A stretch of DNA of 64,000 nt. It comes from Pyrus communis. Its lineage: Eukaryota > Streptophyta > Magnoliopsida > Rosales > Rosaceae. A program made the position numbers and the translations under genes. This document shows positions 59,240-64,000 of the stretch, piece after piece. Positions within the stretch are counted from its first letter, which is position 1, and each line of letters starts with the position of its first letter. The notes under the pieces were generated by a model, which searched no databases, was not told the DNA's origin, and saw nothing but the letters and a program-made list of their open reading frames with translations. The DNA lies in the NCBI RefSeq assembly GCF_963583255.1, contig NC_084803.1:8174238-8238237 (forward strand). The letters run 5' to 3'.

Positions 59240-61825
59240 TTTCTAATGGACGGGATTGAAAAAGTCAGCAAAGAGGCTTCCGGTAAGCAGCAGGCACTCC
59301 AAATTTTGAATCTTCAAGGTTCGGATATTTTCTCTTTCGTCCTCAACGTACGTTTACAGTTTCCACTACCCAGTTTCGTCCAAAAGAAAGTTTCAACTCA
59401 ATATATAAAGTACATAAAATATATATGACAATATATGAGGAAGCCATCTTACGCACCATGCACATGTTAATATATTATTTAAAGTTTTTATTAACATACT
59501 ATGTTGGAAGTAGAAGTTGAAATTTTAGGCCACAAACAGTAATAATTGTCCGTCCACATTAGGCTTCCTCTAACATCTCTTGGCCTGGGGAAAACAGAAA
59601 ACATTCTCTGTTCTGTTACATACATGGAGGATCTAGTTCTACCCCAATCTGCTTACATAACAAATTACTTTTTGTATCTCAGCTTGCTTGATTTACTCGG
59701 GACATAGCTCGCAGCTCACCTCACCCCAAAAGGTTACAAAATAAGTTAGGAAAAAAAAAAAAAAAAAAAAACCTAGCTACAACAGTTCTGGAATCAACTT
59801 CTTGATGTATTATTTTCTCTTTTGTCACAATTATTTCTCAATGGTATGCATAATTAGTGATACATAAAATAAATGGATGGAATTAAAAAAAAAAATCTAA
59901 CAGTTATCAAAATCAAATTTAACAGCTAAAATACTCGTAATACTAAGATGCATAACAATGAAGACGGACCTCTATTGTCATGTATTTTAGCTCATTTTCC
60001 GGATGTGTACATACACGAATAGTCGTACTTGCAAACCTTCTCAGGGTCACCTTGAGTGATGAAGTTAAGGTGGTTAGAAAAATAAGTTAGAATTAACATA
60101 GTTATTGCTTTTATTATATCGTCACTTAGTATAACGGTCTAGTAAGTGAAAACGAAAAATCGAACCAAACTATTATGATCTGTCAATTGTACGACTTAGT
60201 CCTCTCTCCTATCTTTTAGTGTAAATAATATCATATATATTGGACATTTTAGGTCCCCTTTGGAATTAGAGGCCATGTGTTATGGTAGGTTTAGAAGTGT
60301 TGGCACTAAATATCTCTTATCATGATGTTACGGTTTCGATCTTGAAATTTTGTCCCGTGTAAATTTTTCTTTTTGAATGGTCTTTCATCAAGGCCTACTA
60401 CTTTCTTTTATTCTTTCTTTTTTCTTTCATTCCTTGTGATATTTTTACGCAGAACTGCACAGATGGACCTTTTGATGGTTATATTTACATTGAGTTTTTG
60501 GATTGTGATTTTTTTTTTTTTGGTTCATCCATTGTATTATGATAAATAATTCAATATTTTATAATAAAAAAATGCACGTTTTCAAGAAGAAAGACTTTTC
60601 ATGTACATTTGACCAAAAGAATTGGAAACAAGTTCCTACATTAATTCTTCAAGTTATTATAAACTAGAAAATGTACTACTGGGACAAGTAACGGTGGCTT
60701 ACTCTCGGCCACCAGCAGACCTGCCTGCCCTTACTCTCTGCTTAGTCCAAAACATCATACTTTTGTTTTAATTATATAATATTATAGCTGATGGTTGAAT
60801 GTACTGCTGGGACAAGTGACGTTGGCTTACTCTCGGCCGCCCGGGAGCCGTGCAGCCCTTAGTCCAAAACATCATACTTTTGTTTTATTTTTTGATAATA
60901 CGGTTGATATTTGATCCAACAAAACCAAAACAAGACATTACCTCGCTAGTTCCTTCTCCATGACCAGTGCACCACCAACCGAAATCTCAATAAATCCGAA
61001 GGGCAGATTCATATCAAGTTGTATATTATGTTAATATACATGTTGATTACAGGTCCAAAACACTTGAAAAAGTTAAAAAGGGAAATTGGTTCAAATATCC
61101 CTCGTAGAAAACAGGTCCGGTCGACGTTCCCGCGCAAAAAAAAAAAAAAAAAAAAAAAGCCTCGACTCTTGAGTCAAACATGCCGCGATTACAGATGTAT
61201 TAGATAGATTTTTGGTCAAAATAATCCACTTGACTTCAGTAAAATAATGGAATTAAAATATGTAATTTAAAATTAATTTTTTTTTTAATTACAAGTGATA
61301 TTCTCTATTAATCTATACTAAAACGAGAGAGAATTTGACATCGAGACACGTTGAGTTGAAGAATAAGACTCAAATGAATAAAGCATTATGCAACTGACAC
61401 AACTCAAAACTAGTTGATAATGTATGTAGAGGGCCAAAATCTTAATTACTTTAAATAAAACTATACTTTCCGGGAGGTGGGTAAAATCTCTCCGTATATA
61501 TTGCGAAAACATAATCCAAAATGTGAGGTTTTACTTTGAGATTTAGATGCATTCAATTTATTTCATCCATGATTTAATGCAAGCATTAGAAAATGATAAA
61601 CACACATAATTTTTCTCTTCATACGCATAATTTATTAACCTTATTTGTTGTGTTTATTCAACTTATTCAATTTAATAGCAAAAAATAAATAAGAATATTG
61701 AGAGGCCAAAAATAGTGTTTAAATTGAGTTCTCTCTTTATGTGTGTGTGTGTGTGTATAAATTGAGTTCTCTCTTTATGTGTGTGTGTATATATATATAC
61801 ACACATACATCATTACATACACATT
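59240..61825. other. 5' flank of BIS-e, no gene
   Basis: The segment matches 37515-40042 upstream of BIS-c, with A-tract length changes (59750, 61140). At 61715-61800 an AAATTGAGTTCTCTCT-(GT)n block is tandemly duplicated where copy A has one unit. No gene is recognised. Confidence 0.7.
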
Positions 61826-61832
61826 ATTGTAG

Positions 61833-62753
61833 ACAGGTCAATCTAGAGATTTTTGAGGTTTGGGGCGACGTAAAAAAATGTGCCCTCATTTCATATAAAA
61901 AAATATATTTGTTTTCACATGTAAAACATCAATAAAATTATATTTAGAAAAACACTTCGAACTCAATAATTTAGAAATATGGAATAATTAATTTATTTTG
62001 TATCAAGAGAAGGAAACTAAAAAACTTCAGGCTTTTAAGTAGATAGAATATGAGTTTTGTTTTCCATCTGAACTTTTAAAGTGTTTTTGTATAAATTGTG
62101 AGTTGTTTTTTATTATTTACTAACCTCGTCAATATAAGACTAAAAAAATATTAATGTTTTTGAGTCTTTAAGGATATGTATAAGTAATGAATGAACACTA
62201 AATTAAACATTTTGATGACATGTAATATTATTTGCAAATTTGGTCTAAAAATTTAGTCTACGCATTATTTTTTGCTAAAGATTAGACTTGAATTGGAACA
62301 AATATTTAAAAATAGCAACCCACATAGCTACTAGCTAGTAAATAAATTAACAACCAAAACAAAAATTTGTAAAAATTGAAAAAAAATAAACATGCACATA
62401 GCATTTCGAACTTAGGACCTCTCGTTAATTTTAAACAACAAAAACCATTGCTTCTAATTAAACTTCTCGATCATTTAGCCAAATTTTATAAATTTATACT
62501 GTTATGAAAAGAAATTTGTAAAAATTGGAATGTAAATAAGCACACATGGTGTTTTGAACCTAAGACCTCTTCATTCATTTTAAACAACAAAACCACCATT
62601 TCTAGTTAAATTTCTTTGTCACTAAACCAAATTTTATAAATTTATACTCTTATAAAAACATATATAAATATAATACCCTAATAATTTTGGTGCCCCCAAT
62701 TTTTTTGGGCCCTAAACTGCCGCCCTGCCCGCACTGGGCTTGGGCTGGGCCTA
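61833..62753. mobile_element. 921-bp insertion, probably a non-autonomous DNA transposon
   Basis: The insert is bracketed by the direct repeat ATTGTAG (61826-61832 and 62754-62760; 8 bp with one mismatch). Copy A at about 40043-40050 shows the uninterrupted site. The start ACAGGTCAATCTAGAG...TTTGAGGTTTGGGGCG resembles hAT-type ends; the right end is rich in GGGCTTGGGCTGGGCC. Inside, a unit with TTGTAAAAATTG...GAACYTARGACCTC...AAATTTTATAAATTTATACT is tandemly duplicated (about 62360-62510 and 62510-62660). No transposase is present. hAT membership is tentative. Confidence 0.7.
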
Positions 62754-62760
62754 ATTGTAG

Positions 62761-64000
62761 AATTCCACTTAGATTGTTTTTGAACTTCTCTTATAAATTT
62801 GTCATGTGTTCTGTTTTAGTGGCTACGAAGAAGAAAACTTTTAATCTACTGTAAATTTCAAAAGAGGATTTCTTTATTAGCACCTCACATATATATTGTC
62901 GGATACATCCACATTAAAAGTAATTATTGAATAACTTATATACGATAATATGCTATGACAATTTCGATCTCATAAGCTTTTGTTTTAAATAAGTAACGAT
63001 CAGAATAACGTGAATATGAATATATCTTAAACGAGAACATGTAAAGCAAAAGTATGATAGTATAAGTAACCATCATTCCTAAATCACATCCATCTAATTT
63101 GTAAGATTTTCGTAACGAAATCATCTTCACCCAAGAGCCTTACTTGCATTACTTCATGCCAAAACCTATTCCTCTTCATTAATTAGCCTATCGAGACACT
63201 CTGTATCCTTCCCATTAGATGAACAACATGGATTAGGCAATGTATACAGCTTCCTGAGTTCCTGTAAAACCATAATACTCCTTTAATAATCTCATCCATC
63301 CCGAATTTCGATATTCGAAAAAACTGCTAATCGTATTTTAACTATGTAGCCCCCTCTGTTTCTCCCCTTGAATAACCTCTAAAACTACGCCATGTTTGAA
63401 AATTGGAGCTGAAGAAAGTGACTGGAAGTTTCAACTTGTAAGAAAAAATGTGTGTGCACTAGAATGTAGGCGTAGTAGTAAACATACTTTTTCAAAAAAA
63501 AAAAAAAAAAACAAAAGTCGTAGGTATGAACCCAAAATTTGTAGCTTACTCATTAATAAAATTAAAATCTCTCTTTACATTAATAATTTTTGTAGTTTAC
63601 TCATTTTAACTCATTCGTATATATAGTTTGTTGTATTTGTGTAGTTTCAGTCTGTTAGCACCACTGGTTTAATTTGTACAACTAACGCGATTTCTTGATC
63701 AAACACATGCATGTATCTGAATTTTAAATTTATTATTATACACACTTTAATTCATTAATTTTATTTAACTTCTTCTAATTAGTGTATCTAAATGTCCATA
63801 TCATAAAATATTTGACTAAATTAGTGTACCGAAATATCCATACCTAAATATATTGTAGTAAATTAGTGGCACATAAGAAAATATGTAAAATCATAAGTGT
63901 ATCGAAAATTCCGTACCTAAATATATGATGTTAAAATAGTATACTGAAATGTCGGTACCTAAATATATTATACTAAACTAGTGTACCAAAATGTCCATAC
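62761..64000. other. Continuation of the duplicated block, no gene
   Basis: It matches 40050-41160 plus the first bases after the Cassandra insertion. A 100-bp stretch at about 63025-63140 is absent from copy A. The GTACCTAAATATAT tandem repeats start near 63780. Nothing coding is recognised. Confidence 0.7.

Larger units (their letters stand above)
53704..64000. repeat. Segmental duplication, copy B (contains BIS-e), continuing past the window
   Basis: Partner of 32053-41460. The two copies stay aligned up to the last base, with small indels, a 921-bp insertion in B (61833-62753) and the Cassandra LTR only in A. The duplicated block is therefore larger than what is visible. Confidence 0.92.

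Noticed and set aside
1..64000. CRISPR array, bacterial operon or phage-like system
   Set aside because: Tandem repeats present are microsatellites, transposon subterminal repeats or minisatellites without uniform spacers; split genes with GT-AG introns and plant retrotransposons show this is a plant chromosome.

Overview
The window is plant nuclear DNA, very probably from an apple- or pear-type species (Rosaceae, subtribe Malinae). Five complete two-exon type III polyketide synthase genes match biphenyl synthase (BIS), the enzyme of the Malinae biphenyl/dibenzofuran phytoalexins. The AT-rich, transposon-packed spacing and a Cassandra (5S-carrying) solo LTR fit this source. No bacterial or organellar features were seen. 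Family names rest on recognition by eye, not on a search. || Layout: 1-4770 is a decayed Ty1/copia retrotransposon on the minus strand. 4771-6640 holds a Mutator-like element (5023-6061, perfect 9-bp target duplication) carrying a two-exon fragment resembling an MRN-complex-interacting protein, beside a COPT5-like copper-transporter remnant. 6.6-10.7 kb is MITEs and microsatellites. 11.7-13.2 kb is BIS-a; its 5' flank (13.4-18.5 kb) contains three SINE-like insertions. 18564-21992 is a 3.4-kb solo LTR with 5-bp target duplications, followed by a copia remnant (22.0-23.5 kb). 24.5-26.1 kb is BIS-b. 28.9-34.0 kb is a nest of transposons: a CACTA element inside a SINE inside a MITE. 35.8-37.3 kb is BIS-c, 41161-41446 a Cassandra solo LTR, 43.6-45.1 kb BIS-d. 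45.2-53.2 kb is gene-poor. 53.7-64.0 kb is a second copy of the 32.05-41.46 kb region, containing BIS-e. || All five BIS genes lie on the minus strand. Each has exon 1 of 163 or 169 bp, a phase-1 intron of 367-408 bp splitting the conserved Cys codon, and a 1004-bp exon 2. Each has a TATA box about 100 bp before the ATG. They encode 388 (BIS-a) or 390 aa, and all keep the Cys-His-Asn triad. BIS-a is the most divergent. BIS-c and BIS-e differ at only 3 residues by my hand count. The flanks show that the array grew by repeated duplication of one gene-plus-flank unit, followed by lineage-specific transposon insertions that order the events. The later pathway steps (biphenyl hydroxylase, O-methyltransferase) are not in the window.
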